NCBI GenBank assembly: GCA_963728295.1 | Contig: CAVSKB010000011.1 | Coordinates: 372,001 to 436,000, forward strand | Source of the DNA: DATJKD01 sp963728295 | GTDB lineage: Bacteria > Pseudomonadota > Gammaproteobacteria > Steroidobacterales > Steroidobacteraceae | Direction of reading: 5' to 3' | Length of the DNA: 64,000 nt | Part shown: positions 27,544-37,303 of the stretch, piece after piece | Layout: every line of letters starts with the position of its first letter | Position numbering within the stretch: the stretch's first letter is position 1 | Position numbers and translations under genes: made by a program | Notes under the pieces: generated by a model | Told to the model about the DNA's origin: nothing | The model's database searches: none | Seen by the model: only the letters and a program-made list of their open reading frames with translations

Positions 27544-28952
27544 CCGAGAGCGACTACGACGTCGTCGTGATCGGCGGTGGTGGCGCGGGTCTGGCTGCGG
27601 CGCTCGCGGCGCGCGCGTCCGGAGCGTCGGTCCTGATTCTGGAAGCGGGCGAAAGGGCGGGTGGCAGCAGCGCGATGAGCGGCGGTGTGGTCTATGCGGC
27701 CGGCACCAGCGTGCAGCGCGCCGCCGGCATCAGCGATTCAGCGGATGCGATGTACGAGTACTACATGACGCTGAATCAGTGGAACCTCGAGCCGTACCTG
27801 GTCCGCCGGCTCGCGGATGAATCCGCAGCGGTCGTCGAGTGGTTGATCGACGTGGGTGTGGAATTCCGGCCGGAGAAACTGTATTGCGCGGGCGTGGAAA
27901 GCGTGCCCCGCGGCCACATGACCGAAGGCGCCGGTTTCGCGCTGTTCCAGCGGCTCGAGCAGACCGCCGCCGCGCAGGGTGTGGAGATGGTGCTCAGGAC
28001 GCGGGTGACCGGGCTCGTGCGCGACGACGAGGGGCGGGTGATCGGTGTTCGGGCCGGCGATACGCAGGTGCGGGCCGGTGCGGTGGTCATGGCTTGCGGC
28101 GGCATCGGCGGGAACAACGGACTGCTGCGCGAGTACTACCCGTCCGTAAGCATGCACGGTGAGTGGGTCTGCTATTTCGGGGGACCGCATAACCGGGGCG
28201 ACGGGCTTACGATGGGGCGCGAAATCGGCGCCGCGATCGCCGGCCATGACCGCGGCAACGCGATCCTGACGCCGAATTTCAGCCGTCTGCCGGATGCCTA
28301 CCTGCCCGGGTGGCTCGTGATCGTCAATCGGGAAGGCCGGCGCTTCATGGACGAGACCGCGCCGTACTCGGTCCTCGACGGCCTGGTCAATCGCCAGACC
28401 GGGCATCACGGCTTCGCGATCCTGGACGAGGCCACCCGGCTGTGGGCGCGTCCCGATCCCTCCATCACCGATCCGCTGCAGCTCGGCGACACGATGGCCT
28501 ACAACTGGGTCGGGGACACGATCGCACAGCAGGCTGCGAACGGCCGCGTTGCCAGGGGGGACACACTCGAAGCATTGGCGATGCAAGCCGGAATCCGCAC
28601 CGGGACCCTCCGCACGACCATTGCGACCTACAACGAGGATGTTGCGCGGCAGAACGATTCGCGGTTCTTCAAGAAATACCGTCCGCTGCGACCCGTGACA
28701 ACGTCGCCGTTCTACGCCGTCGAACTGCGCGCGGCTTCGTTCGCCATCACGGGAGCCGGCTTGCGCATCGACCATGAGGCGCGGGTGCTCGACGAGGACG
28801 ACGTGCCTATCGCGGGCCTGTTCGCGGCGGGTGAGTCCGCCGGAGGAGTCTACGGAGATCGCTACTACGCGGGAGGCAGTTCGCTGGGCGCGGCGCTTAC
28901 GTTCGGCCGCGTCGCCGGTCGCAACGCTGCTTCGCTCGCACGTCGGCACTGA
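27540..28952 (+). CDS. FAD-dependent KstD-like dehydrogenase
   Basis: 470 residues from GTG 27540, sharing GTGA with the stop of the preceding gene. FAD motif VVVIGGGGAGLAAALAARA is at the N-terminus, with LEAGERAGGSSAMSGG following. NREGRRFMDE lies mid-protein and the C-terminus carries YYAGGSSLGAALTFGRVAGR, close to the Tyr/Gly active-site end of 3-ketosteroid delta-1-dehydrogenases. Shorter than many KstDs (~510-570). Together with the flanking OYE-type enzymes it suggests ring dehydrogenation/reduction of a polycyclic ketone. Substrate assignment is inference. Confidence 0.87.
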   Translation: MTESDYDVVVIGGGGAGLAAALAARASGASVLILEAGERAGGSSAMSGGVVYAAGTSVQRAAGISDSADAMYEYYMTLNQWNLEPYLVRRLADESAAVVEWLIDVGVEFRPEKLYCAGVESVPRGHMTEGAGFALFQRLEQTAAAQGVEMVLRTRVTGLVRDDEGRVIGVRAGDTQVRAGAVVMACGGIGGNNGLLREYYPSVSMHGEWVCYFGGPHNRGDGLTMGREIGAAIAGHDRGNAILTPNFSRLPDAYLPGWLVIVNREGRRFMDETAPYSVLDGLVNRQTGHHGFAILDEATRLWARPDPSITDPLQLGDTMAYNWVGDTIAQQAANGRVARGDTLEALAMQAGIRTGTLRTTIATYNEDVARQNDSRFFKKYRPLRPVTTSPFYAVELRAASFAITGAGLRIDHEARVLDEDDVPIAGLFAAGESAGGVYGDRYYAGGSSLGAALTFGRVAGRNAASLARRH

Positions 28953-28962
28953 GGAACCCAAT

Positions 28963-29480
28963 ATGTCGCAGATCGAGGCCGTTCAGCGCCTGCTGGACAA
29001 GCAGTCCATCACGGAAGTCCTATACCGCTATTCGCGCGGCGTCGATCGGTGCGATCGGGCGATCCTCGCCACCGTGTACTGGCCGGACGCCGAGGACGAT
29101 CACATTCTCTTTCAGGGCGGTGGGGACGCCCTGCTCGACTACCTCGTCGGCGCCGTTCAGGGCATGCATACGGCGCACCGCGTCAGCAACATCCTGATCG
29201 AATTCGACGGCGCCGACCGTGCTCACGTCGAATCCTACGTTTGGGCCTATCACAACGTGCCGGTCGCAAGCGGCCGCGAAGATGTCGTGTTCGGCGGTCG
29301 ATACCTCGATCGTAGTTCGAGCGGCGCGCCGGCGAATGGCGCATCGCGCGGCGGCGGGTGATCATGGACTATTTCCAGCGGCAGCCGGCGGCGTCCGATC
29401 TGGGCGTGTTCGGATCGCTCGAGATCACCGGCGGTCACCATCCCGCCGACCCGCTTTACAGCTGGATGCGTTGGTCGTGA
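28963..29480 (+). CDS. NTF2/SnoaL-like protein, one frameshift
   Basis: ATG 28963 after GAGGAACCC. It begins MSQIEAVQRLLDKQSITEVL and contains YRYSRGVDRCDR, TVYWPDAEDDH, HRVSNILIEFDG and VESYVWAYHN, the pattern of the SnoaL_4 group found with ring-hydroxylating systems. The frame changes near 29315; the alternative frame gives GEWRIARRRVIMDYFQRQ and runs to TGA 29478-29480. That stop overlaps the GTG of the next gene, which supports the restored frame. About 172 codons. Role probably isomerase or dehydratase, unassigned. Confidence 0.75.
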
Positions 29481-31435
29481 CGCTGAAGCTCGTCTGGGAG
29501 CCGATCCGCATCGGTGGGCTCGAGATTCCCAATCGAATTGCGCGTTCCGCCAATACGACGACGATTTCTCCGGCGGGCATCGACGAGCAGTTCATCGCCT
29601 ACCATCGCGCCCGCGCGCGCGGCGGCGTGGGCCTCTCGATCCTCGAGGCGGCCGCTGTTCACCCGACATCGGTCCTGAGCTACCGCATCGAGGAGTCCAC
29701 ATGCCGGGGCTTCGAGCGGCTCATGCAGGAGGTGCGCCCCCTCGGCATGAGAGTCTTCCAGCAGCTGTGGCACGGCGGACATCACATGCACGGGCTCGCG
29801 GGCCGCCTGCCGTGGGCGCCGGCCGACGTGCCGAGCCCGTTCAGCGGTCTCGTCGGCGTCCCGATGGGAACCGCCGAGATCGGCGAGGTGATCGAGTCGT
29901 TTGCCAGCGCCGCGAGGATGTGTCGCGACGCCGGGCTCGACGGAGTGGAGATCCACGCCGGGCACGGTTACCTCATCCAGCAATTCCTGTCGCCGCTCAC
30001 CAATACGCGCGACGACGCATACGGCGGCTCTCTGCAGAATCGGATGCGCTTCGCGCTGGAGGTGTTCCGAGCTGTGCGGCGCGCCGTGGGTGCGGATTTT
30101 CCGGTGGGCGTTCGCCTGAGCACGAGCACGGCGCCGGGCAACGTTTCCGCGGTCGAGCTGGGACAGCTGGCGCGCACGCTGCAGGACGAGGACCTCATCT
30201 CCTTTCTCGATGCCTCGCACGGCGACTACTACCAGATGGATCGGATGACCGGCACCATGGCCGAGGTCGCCGGCTACGAGCTCGAGCCGAACGCGCCACT
30301 CCTGGCCTCGGTGTCGGTCCCCCGCATGGTCACGGGACGGTTCCGGACGCTGGAGGAGGCCGAGGGCGTCCTGCGTGAACGCCGTGCCGACATCGTGTCT
30401 ATGGTCCGCGCGCAGATTGCCGACCCTGAGCTCGTCCGCAAGACGCGCGAAGGACGTGTCGATGAGGTTCGGCCCTGCATCGCCTGCAACCAGGGCTGTG
30501 TCGGTGGCTTGCTGCAGACCGGGCGCATGGGGTGCGTGGTGAATCCCGTGGCCGGTGCGGAGAGTCTTCTCGATGAGCGCGCTATGACGCGGTCGGGCGC
30601 GCCGAAGAAGGTCCTGATCGTAGGCGGCGGTCCCGCGGGCATGGAAGCGGCGCGGGTCGCGGCGCTGCGAGGCCATCGCGTCATCCTCGCAGAGGCGGGG
30701 CCGCGGCTCGGCGGGGCGATCCTTGCCGCAAGACGCGCACCGCGTATGCAGGCCATTGGTGACTTCACGGACTGGCTGGAGCGCGAGGTCCTGCGCCTCG
30801 GGGTCGAAGTCCGAACGGGCAGCTATGTCGAGCCCGAGGATGTCCTCGCGGAGCGGCCGGACGTGCTGCTCGTGGCGACCGGCGCGACATCGAGGGGCGA
30901 TGGCCTGCAGGCGGCTCGACCCGGCATGTTACCGGAGGGCTGCGGGTTGTCGCACGTGACGGACGCTGCGGATCTGTTGTTGCACGGCATGGGTGACCAT
31001 GCCGGGCGGTCCGCACTGGTCCTCGACGACATCGGGCACTACGAGGCCGTCGCCGCCGCGGAATTTCTCGTCGATCGTGGCGCATCGGTCACCTATGTGA
31101 CGGGCTACGGGAGCTTCGCACCGAAGATGAACGGTTCCTCTCGCAACGACGTGGCCCTGCAGTACCTGTACCGAGGCCGCTTCAGGCTGCTCGTGGGTCA
31201 CCAGCTCACGCGGATCACCGCGGAGAATTGCGAGGTGCGTCCGCTGCAAGGCGAGCGCAGCGAGAGCGTCCAGGCGGATCTCGTCGTACTCGTCACAAAC
31301 AGGCGACCGGCACGCGAACTCTGCGACGCGCTTCGTGGCCGCATCGCCACCGTCGAGGCGATCGGCGACGCCGCATCGCCGCGAACGCTGCAGGATGCGG
31401 TTTGTGAGGGACACCTCGCGGCGCGGCGCATCTGA
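29477..31435 (+). CDS. FMN/FAD/4Fe-4S ene-reductase (2,4-dienoyl-CoA reductase-like), second copy
   Basis: 652 residues from GTG 29477, overlapping the NTF2 stop as GTGA. OYE barrel: VWEPIRIGGLEIPNRIAR, IHAGHGYLIQQFLSPLTN, AYGGSLQNRMRF. Cluster motif PCIACNQGCVGG with the fourth Cys 11 residues on. FAD motif VLIVGGGPAGMEAARVAAL. Colinear with the protein at 25570 throughout, including VRKTREGRVDEVRPCIACNQ, so the two are duplicates that have diverged in the substrate half (FQQLWHGG here, FQQLAHGG there). Likely reduces a different double bond of the same skeleton. Confidence 0.9.
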   Translation: MTLKLVWEPIRIGGLEIPNRIARSANTTTISPAGIDEQFIAYHRARARGGVGLSILEAAAVHPTSVLSYRIEESTCRGFERLMQEVRPLGMRVFQQLWHGGHHMHGLAGRLPWAPADVPSPFSGLVGVPMGTAEIGEVIESFASAARMCRDAGLDGVEIHAGHGYLIQQFLSPLTNTRDDAYGGSLQNRMRFALEVFRAVRRAVGADFPVGVRLSTSTAPGNVSAVELGQLARTLQDEDLISFLDASHGDYYQMDRMTGTMAEVAGYELEPNAPLLASVSVPRMVTGRFRTLEEAEGVLRERRADIVSMVRAQIADPELVRKTREGRVDEVRPCIACNQGCVGGLLQTGRMGCVVNPVAGAESLLDERAMTRSGAPKKVLIVGGGPAGMEAARVAALRGHRVILAEAGPRLGGAILAARRAPRMQAIGDFTDWLEREVLRLGVEVRTGSYVEPEDVLAERPDVLLVATGATSRGDGLQAARPGMLPEGCGLSHVTDAADLLLHGMGDHAGRSALVLDDIGHYEAVAAAEFLVDRGASVTYVTGYGSFAPKMNGSSRNDVALQYLYRGRFRLLVGHQLTRITAENCEVRPLQGERSESVQADLVVLVTNRRPARELCDALRGRIATVEAIGDAASPRTLQDAVCEGHLAARRI

Positions 31436-31453
31436 GCACGGAGGTCGATCAGG

Positions 31454-32506
31454 ATGCGAGCAGCCGTTTTCAGGGCTCCTGGTGAACCGCTGCGTGTGGA
31501 GCAGCTTGCCGATCCAACTCCGGGCGCCCGGGAAGTCGTCATCCGGGTAGGGCGCTGCGGAATCTGCGCGACCGATCTGCATCTCACCGAAGCCGCAGAT
31601 CCCGCGGCTGACCCGCCGCATCCGATCCTGCGAGCCATGAAGCAGCGCTTCGGTCCCGGCTCGGTGCTTGGTCACGAGTACGCCGGGGAAATCGTCGCCG
31701 TCGGCGCCGAAGTACGACGTCTGAAGATCGGCGATCGCATCACGGCGCTGCCGTTTGCGGGCTGCGGAACCTGTGCCGCCTGTCTCGATGGGCGGCTTAC
31801 GTGGTGCACCCAGAGGCGATCGATGCAGGGCGGGTTCGGCGAGTACACGCGGGTGGACGAGCGATCCGCGATTCGCCTGCCTGCTTCGCTCTCGTTTGGC
31901 CGATGGGGCTCTCGTCGAACCGCTCGCTGTCGGGCACCACGGCGTGGACGTCGCGACGCTGCGTCCGGGAGCACGCGTGCTGGTGCTCGGTGCCGGCGCC
32001 ATGGGGCTCGCGACCGTCTTCTGGACGCGTCGGCTCGGCGCCGGCCCGATCGCCGTCAGCGCGCGCAGCACACGTCGTGCCGAGATGGCCATGAACCTGG
32101 GCGCGACGGCGTTCGTGGCACAGGGCGACGATCTTCCTGCGCGCGCGGCCGCGCGCTCGGTGGCGCCCCGGACGTAGTGTTCGAGTGCGCCGGCGCAGCA
32201 GGACTCCTTGCGCTCGCCATGGAATGCGCCGGCCCGAGGGCTGCCGTGATCGTCGTCGGGATGTGCTCGACGAGCGAGCTGGTGGTACCGGTGGTCGGGA
32301 TCGCAAAGGAACTGACGATGCGGTTCGTAATGGCTTACGGGGCAGGGGATTTCAAGGCGGCCGTCGATGCTCTCGATCAGGGTGCGCTCGATCCGCGTGT
32401 CATGGTGACCGATACCGTGTCGCTCGATGAGTTTCCGATCGCCTTCGAGGCGTTGCGCTCGCCGACGGATCAATGCAAGGTCCAGCTTGACCCGGGCAGA
32501 TCATGA
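31454..32506 (+). CDS. Zinc-dependent alcohol dehydrogenase (MDR), two frameshifts
   Basis: The outer frame runs 31454-32506, but the middle third is readable only in another frame. N-terminus: RCGICATDLHL (catalytic-zinc Cys), GHEYAGEI (His-Glu), and structural-zinc ligands in GCGTCAACLDGRLTWC. Removing one T from the TTT run near 31897 leads into ADGALVEPLAVGHHG and the NAD motif VLVLGAGAMGLA. A second indel near 32155 returns to frame for GGAPDVVFECAGA to the end. Restored length ~350 residues fits zinc-binding medium-chain dehydrogenases that act on secondary alcohols or polyols. Compensating indels suggest sequencing error. Confidence 0.82.
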   Translation: MRAAVFRAPGEPLRVEQLADPTPGAREVVIRVGRCGICATDLHLTEAADPAADPPHPILRAMKQRFGPGSVLGHEYAGEIVAVGAEVRRLKIGDRITALPFAGCGTCAACLDGRLTWCTQRRSMQGGFGEYTRVDERSAIRLPASLSFGRWGSRRTARCRAPRRGRRDAASGSTRAGARCRRHGARDRLLDASARRRPDRRQRAQHTSCRDGHEPGRDGVRGTGRRSSCARGRALGGAPDVVFECAGAAGLLALAMECAGPRAAVIVVGMCSTSELVVPVVGIAKELTMRFVMAYGAGDFKAAVDALDQGALDPRVMVTDTVSLDEFPIAFEALRSPTDQCKVQLDPGRS

Positions 32507-32596
32507 GCATCCCGGCGTCGGAGTCGCTGGATCTTGCCAGGCGATTGCTGTCTTTGCGCCGCACAGCTGACTCGAAATACACGTCGGGGAGCCAGG

Positions 32597-33373
32597 ATGA
32601 CCGGGAGATTGCAGGATAAGACGGCGATCGTGACGGGTGGCGCGAGCGGGATCGGTCTCGCCATCGCCCGCGGCTTCGCGGAGGAGGGGGCCCGCGTCTG
32701 CGTCGCCGATGTAGACCGGGCGCGCTGTGAATCGGTTGCAGCCGAGATTGGTCGGGGGAGCTTCGGCCACGCAGTCGACGTGCGTGACCGTGACTCGATC
32801 CAGACCCTCATCTCCGACGTCGTTGCGTCGGCGGGAGGTATCGATTCGCTCGTCAACTGCGCAGGCGTCTTCGGCATGCAGCCCTTCACCGACATCACCG
32901 GGGAGGAGTTCGACCGGGTTTTTGCAGTCAACGCGCGCGGCCTTCTCTTCGTTACGCAGGCCGTCGTTCGGCGGATGCTCGCTCAAGGGCGGGGTGGCAC
33001 CATAGTCAGTATCGCCTCCGGGGCCGGCCGGCGCGCGGCGCCCGGCGCAGCTGTCTACTCCGCGAGCAAAGCCGCCGTCATCAGTCTCACGCAATCGGCC
33101 GCCCTGGAGCTGATCGGCCACGGCATCCGGGTCAATGCCATCGCACCCGGCGCCGTGCGCACGCCCATGTGGACGCAGGTCGACGGGGAGTTCTCGAAGG
33201 TGATGGGTGTGCAGCCCGGAGGAGCGGAAGCGCTCCAGGTGGCGGCAACACCCGCGGGCCGCCTTTCGACCCCGGAGGAATTCGTCGGTGCAGCCGTCTT
33301 CCTTGCTTCGCCCGAGAGTTCGTACGTCGTGGGTCAGACGTTAAATGTGGATGGCGGCCTCAACCTGGGCTGA
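32597..33373 (+). CDS. SDR-family oxidoreductase
   Basis: 258 residues from ATG 32597 behind GGGGAGCCAGG. Motifs: TGGASGIG at ~13-20, an acidic Asp after strand 2 (VADVDRARC) favouring NAD, VNCAGVFG, SIASGAGR, the catalytic YSASK, and the C-terminal VVGQTLNVDGGLNLG. Fully intact. Ten bases separate it from the EthD gene, so it belongs to the same transcript as the ene-reductases and alcohol dehydrogenase. Confidence 0.9.
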   Translation: MTGRLQDKTAIVTGGASGIGLAIARGFAEEGARVCVADVDRARCESVAAEIGRGSFGHAVDVRDRDSIQTLISDVVASAGGIDSLVNCAGVFGMQPFTDITGEEFDRVFAVNARGLLFVTQAVVRRMLAQGRGGTIVSIASGAGRRAAPGAAVYSASKAAVISLTQSAALELIGHGIRVNAIAPGAVRTPMWTQVDGEFSKVMGVQPGGAEALQVAATPAGRLSTPEEFVGAAVFLASPESSYVVGQTLNVDGGLNLG

Positions 33374-33383
33374 AGGCACACCG

Positions 33384-33761
33384 ATGATCAAGTGCTTCCT
33401 CTTCGTCCACCGCGCCCCGCATCTGACGGCCGAGGAGTTCTCGGATTACTGGGCACGGGTACATTCGCGACTTGCCGTCGAGGCTGCACCCGTGCTGCGA
33501 ATGCGGCGTTACGTGCAGAACCACCGTCGCGATCATCCCGTCGGCGCCGCCTTTCAGCAGAGTCGCGGTTGCGTGATGGGCGATTTCGATGGAGTGGCGG
33601 AAGCCTGGTGGGACAGCTTCGAGGAGATGGCCGCCGCGGCCGGCGAGACGCCGCCGGAGCTCGCCGCCGCCATTCTGCAGGACGAAGCTCGATTCGTGGA
33701 CCTCAAGCGGTCGATCATCTGGTTCGGGGAAGAACGACCGTTCTGGCCGACGGAAGGCTGA
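33384..33761 (+). CDS. EthD-domain protein
   Basis: 125 residues from ATG 33384. Opens with MIKCFLFVHRAPHLTAEEFSDYWARVHSRL, an EthD/stress-responsive dimeric alpha-beta barrel start, and continues with MRRYVQNHRRDHP and CVMGDFDGVAEAWW. Single-domain EthD proteins of this size bind or transform small hydrophobic ligands, but most have no assigned reaction. Follows the SDR by 10 bp. Confidence 0.78.
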   Translation: MIKCFLFVHRAPHLTAEEFSDYWARVHSRLAVEAAPVLRMRRYVQNHRRDHPVGAAFQQSRGCVMGDFDGVAEAWWDSFEEMAAAAGETPPELAAAILQDEARFVDLKRSIIWFGEERPFWPTEG

Positions 33762-33794
33762 CGCCGCGGTCCGCCACCGCGCCTCGAGGGCGGC

Positions 33795-33991
33795 CCGTTG
33801 CTTTCGTTGCGACGGGCCGCGCTGCTTTGCGAGCGCGTCGCACGCGAAGCCGCGCAGGTGTTCGGCGGCGCCTCGTTTATGCGTGGCAACAAGGTCGAGC
33901 GCATCTACCGCGAGGTGCGCGTCATGTCGATCGGCGGCGGCTCGAAGAGATCTTGTCAGATCTCGCCGGCCGCCAGCTCGGTTACGGTTGA
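33795..33991 (+). pseudogene. Acyl-CoA dehydrogenase C-terminal remnant
   Basis: Only the last ~65 codons of an acyl-CoA dehydrogenase are visible: ERVAREAAQVFGGASFMRGN, then KVERIYREVRVMSIGGGS and, after a one-base shift near 33945, EEILSDLAGRQLGYG with TGA at 33989. This is the classic end of the family (helices I-K with IYREVRVM..GGGSEEI). No N-terminal or central domain precedes it, since the EthD gene ends at 33761. It is a deletion remnant, and its end abuts the end of the convergent TBDR locus. Confidence 0.7.
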
Positions 33992-33995
33992 GTCG

Positions 33996-36314
33996 TCAAA
34001 ACTTGAACGTCAAATCGACACCGTAGGTGCGCGGCGTGCCGGCAATCGCATCGAGACCCAACTGGTCGCCCGCCCACGCGATTCCGGTCCGATAGTATTC
34101 TTCGTCGAGCAAGTTGTTACCCCAGAGACCCGCCGACCAATGGTCGTTGGCCGACCTGAACGTCAGCGCCATGTGCCAAAGGTCGTAGCTCTTGTCGGTG
34201 GTACCGCCGCTACCGACGAGGTTCCAATGCTCGTACCATTTGCCGCTGTTGTATACGTACGTTGTGCTCCAGTCGATACGGCACCCGACGCCAGATTGAA
34301 CGTGTAGTCGCCGACCAGTGAGGCCGCAAACTCCGCGGACCCGGGCAACCGATTGCCTTCGATCGCCAGCCCGGCGGTGCCTGCGACAGGGTCCGCGGGC
34401 TTATCCTCTGCGAATTCCGCATCCAACAGCGTGGCGCCCACTGACAGTGTGAAATTGTCGGTGATACGCGCGTCGGCCTGGATGATCGAGACCCACGACT
34501 CGGCGTCCGGACCGTTGGTCAGGAAATTGCCACCCGTGGTCTGCTCGATGGCTTGTAGTTGTATGCCCTCGTATGTCGCGAAGTAAATAGAGGTATTGAG
34601 CCGAACGCTCGAGCCGAAGTCTTTTTTCAGCCCGATTTCGGCGGACGTCTACTTCCTCCGGATCTGCCTCACCCTGAGTCGGCGCGCCGGGATTGAGCGT
34701 TGCACTCTTGAAACCCGAGCTGACAGCCCCCGTACGCCAGCCAGCCGTCGCCCTTGCGCTCGAGACGCGCGGTGTATGTGAACTTGCTGCTGTCCTTCGA
34801 GCGAGCGGTAAACGGAGCGATCGACGCGCGAATATCATAGTGTCTCTTGTGAATAGCGGCCGCCCGAGCGTGGTGCTCCACGCAAGGCCGAAAGGAATCG
34901 TGACCTGTGCAAAGGCCGCTTCCGTTTCGATGTCCAGGTCGTTCTTCGAGCTGTACGCGGACTGACCGAACGTGTCGCCTGTCTGGAAAACTTTACCGTC
35001 CTCCTTCGAATAATCGACACCGCCGATCCACTTGATGTCGGCGTCGTCATTCGACAGCAATTGGAAACTCTGCGAGAAGACTTCACTCGGCATCGTCGAG
35101 GAGAAACCCAGGCCGCCGTTCGCGTCGAGCGTGAGCCCGCCCAGGATCGCCAACGTCGCGGAGCCCGGCGCTTCGAGACCCACCTGCACCGGATCCGTGG
35201 TAGTCGCTGTCTGTGTAACCGGTCACCGAGCGCAAAGTCCAACCGTCGAAGTCGAAACTCGCATTGAGCGACAGCCAACGTATTCTCGATGAAAAGACTT
35301 GACCCTGGCTATGGACTCTCCGAAGAGTAATCCGTTGTCAAATCCTGAGCGCTGGTTGTCATAGGTCTGACGAAAACCCGGCGCAAACACGACGCTCTGG
35401 CGAGCTCGGCGCCAAGGGCGGGACTGCCGAATGCTCCAAAACCGATGCCAAAAAACACCGACCGAATGTCCGGACACCCCGGAACCGGCTCCGGCGTACC
35501 CGCACGAACTCCCACCGGCTCGTACCCGCCGCCGGAATGATCGCTGGACTTGGCGTACTGCGCACGCAGGGCAAACGACATAGTGTCATTCGGCTCGAAC
35601 AATAAGCCGGCGCTGGCGCTGACGGAGTCGCGGTCGTCCAGATCTTCGGTGTGGATGCTGCCGGCCGGATTCAGATTTTCGACGTACCCGTCATGATCGT
35701 GCTTCACTGCGGCTAGATTGAAAGACCATCTTTCACCGATGCCGCCACCGATCTTGGCCATCCAATCCTGACTGTTGTAATTGCCCAGTCGCGCGTTAAC
35801 GGTGCCAGTAAGTTCCGATCCTGGTTCGGCGGTCTCGGTGGTGAGTCACGATTGCGCCGGCAGTCGCATTTCGTCCGTACAGAGAGCCTTGCGGACCGGC
35901 GAGCACCTGTATGGAATCCACTCCGTCAAATTCGAACAGCGCGTTGGTCGTGCGCGCTATGTAGACGCCGTCGATATACGTTGCGACGCTCGCGAACGTA
36001 CCGGCGCCTAGCGTGGAGCTTCCGACGCCGCGTATGAACGCCATGGTGTAACCCGTCGGATCGATGACCGACAGCGAGGGCACGAGGTTGCTGAGCGTCA
36101 TCAGATTTTCACGCCGGCGGTGGCGAGCTGGTCGCCCGTGACCGCGGTAACGGTGACCGGCACCTCTTGCAGGTTCTCGGAGCGCCTCTCTGCGGTGACG
36201 ACGATTTCTTCCAGACCCGTTTGCTGTCGCGTCGGGCGCGGGCTCCTGTGCCCCAATATCGCCGAGCGGCAGGACAACAGCCGATACACCGATCAACACC
36301 AGGCATGGACGCAT
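33996..36314 (-). pseudogene. TonB-dependent receptor, broken by multiple frameshifts
   Basis: From ATG 36314 (MRPCLVLIGVSAVVLPLGD signal peptide) to TGA at 33996. TBDR hallmarks appear in order but in changing frames: LEEIVVTAERRSENLQEVP (TonB box, near 36220), FIRGVGSSTLGAG and YIDGVYIAR (near 36000), IQVLAGPQGSLYGRNATAG (near 35890), barrel segments such as SQSFQLLSNDDADIKWIGG (near 35060), and a final VDLTFKF. At least six frame changes are needed, more than in any other gene here. Length (~770 codons) is right for an intact receptor, so it is either recently decayed or read from poor sequence. Same family as the receptors at 7771, 18135 and 43011. Confidence 0.8.
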
Positions 36315-36345
36315 AACCCCCCTGTCGACACACGCTAAAGCATTA

Positions 36346-36374
36346 TGGATAGTAGGCATACGATCAGCCGTCAA
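36346..36374 (-). promoter_or_regulatory. Candidate promoter of the broken TBDR
   Basis: Read on the minus strand: TTGACG (36374-36369), a 17-base spacer, then TATCCA (36351-36346). An overlapping TTGATT/TACTAT pair with an 18-base spacer is also possible. It lies about 35 bp upstream of the receptor ATG at 36314 and overlaps the end of the crotonase locus. Hexamer match is moderate. Confidence 0.3.
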
Positions 36375-37245
36375 TCAAGTATGTAGAGCCCCGACGGCGC
36401 CATGCGTGGCAGCGGCTCGGGTCCGCCTGTGGAGTCAACTGACCTCCCCTTGAATGCGGGCTTGCGCTTGGCCAGGAAGGCGCCGATCGCCTCGGCGAAG
36501 TCCTCCGTGGCCGCGCACACCCCGAGTGCGCATGCTTCCGCCTCTAGCTGCTCTTGCAGCGAGCGCTGAGCGACGCCGCCCAGCAGCTTCTTCATCTCCC
36601 TGATCGCCACCGTCGGGCTGCCCGCCAGCCGACTACGACTTCCTCTGTCTTCTGCTCCAGTGCTCCATCGTCGACCACCCAGTTCGCGATGCCGAAGCGC
36701 TCCGCATCGCGGCCGCTGACGGAGTCCCCGAGCGCCATGAGCTGCATCGCGCGGCCCATGCCGACCTTGCGCGGGCAATGCCCAGGACTCTCCGTGATCG
36801 ACGTTATGACCCAGCCGCACCTGCGGGAGCACGAACTTCGCCGATTCGGCCGCGACACGAGGTCGGACATCAGGGCCATTTGCATGCCGGCGCCAACGGC
36901 ATACCCGCGAACGCTGCAGACCACCGGCTGCGGCACGGCCTCCATCGCGAGGAACAATGGCAGCGACAGCTCGTGGACCTGGTGCACGGCGGCTTCGCTG
37001 CGTGCTTTGGGGTCGCGTTCAGAATCGTCGAGACGTCCTTGAGATCGGCTCCGGACGAGAAGTCGGAGCCGCTGCCGCGCAAAGCACTACACGCACCGTG
37101 GCGTCGTCGCGCAATCTCCTGAACAGCGTGATGAGTTCCCGGCACATGGCGAACGTCAGCGCATTCTTGACCTGCGGACGGTTCAGCGTGATGGAGGTGA
37201 TGCCGCTCTTCCTGGTCGATCAGGACGTCCTGCGCTGGAGCCCAT
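36371..37245 (-). pseudogene. Enoyl-CoA hydratase/isomerase (crotonase), frameshifted
   Basis: ATG 37245 follows AAGGAGACAAC. Crotonase signatures lie in different frames: GSGSDFSSGADLKDVS (first oxyanion-hole region, near 37050), VVCSVRGYAVGAGMQMAL (second oxyanion-hole region, near 36900), FVLPQVRLGHNVD (near 36800), and LAKRKPAFKGR at the end. At least four frame changes are required in ~290 codons. The family hydrates enoyl-CoA or isomerises its double bond in beta-oxidation. It follows the DUF1214 gene by 59 bp and would be in the same operon as the sulfotransferase. Confidence 0.75.
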
Positions 37246-37303
37246 GTTGTCTCCTTGGTGTGTATGTGCTGGCGCGCGCCGTTGCGGTCGCAATGCTGCA
37301 GCC

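Noticed and set aside
30929..32473. 514-codon antisense frame over the ene-reductase and ADH genes
   Set aside because: Same composition bias, no ribosome site and no recognisable motif, while the plus strand carries conserved zinc and FAD motifs.
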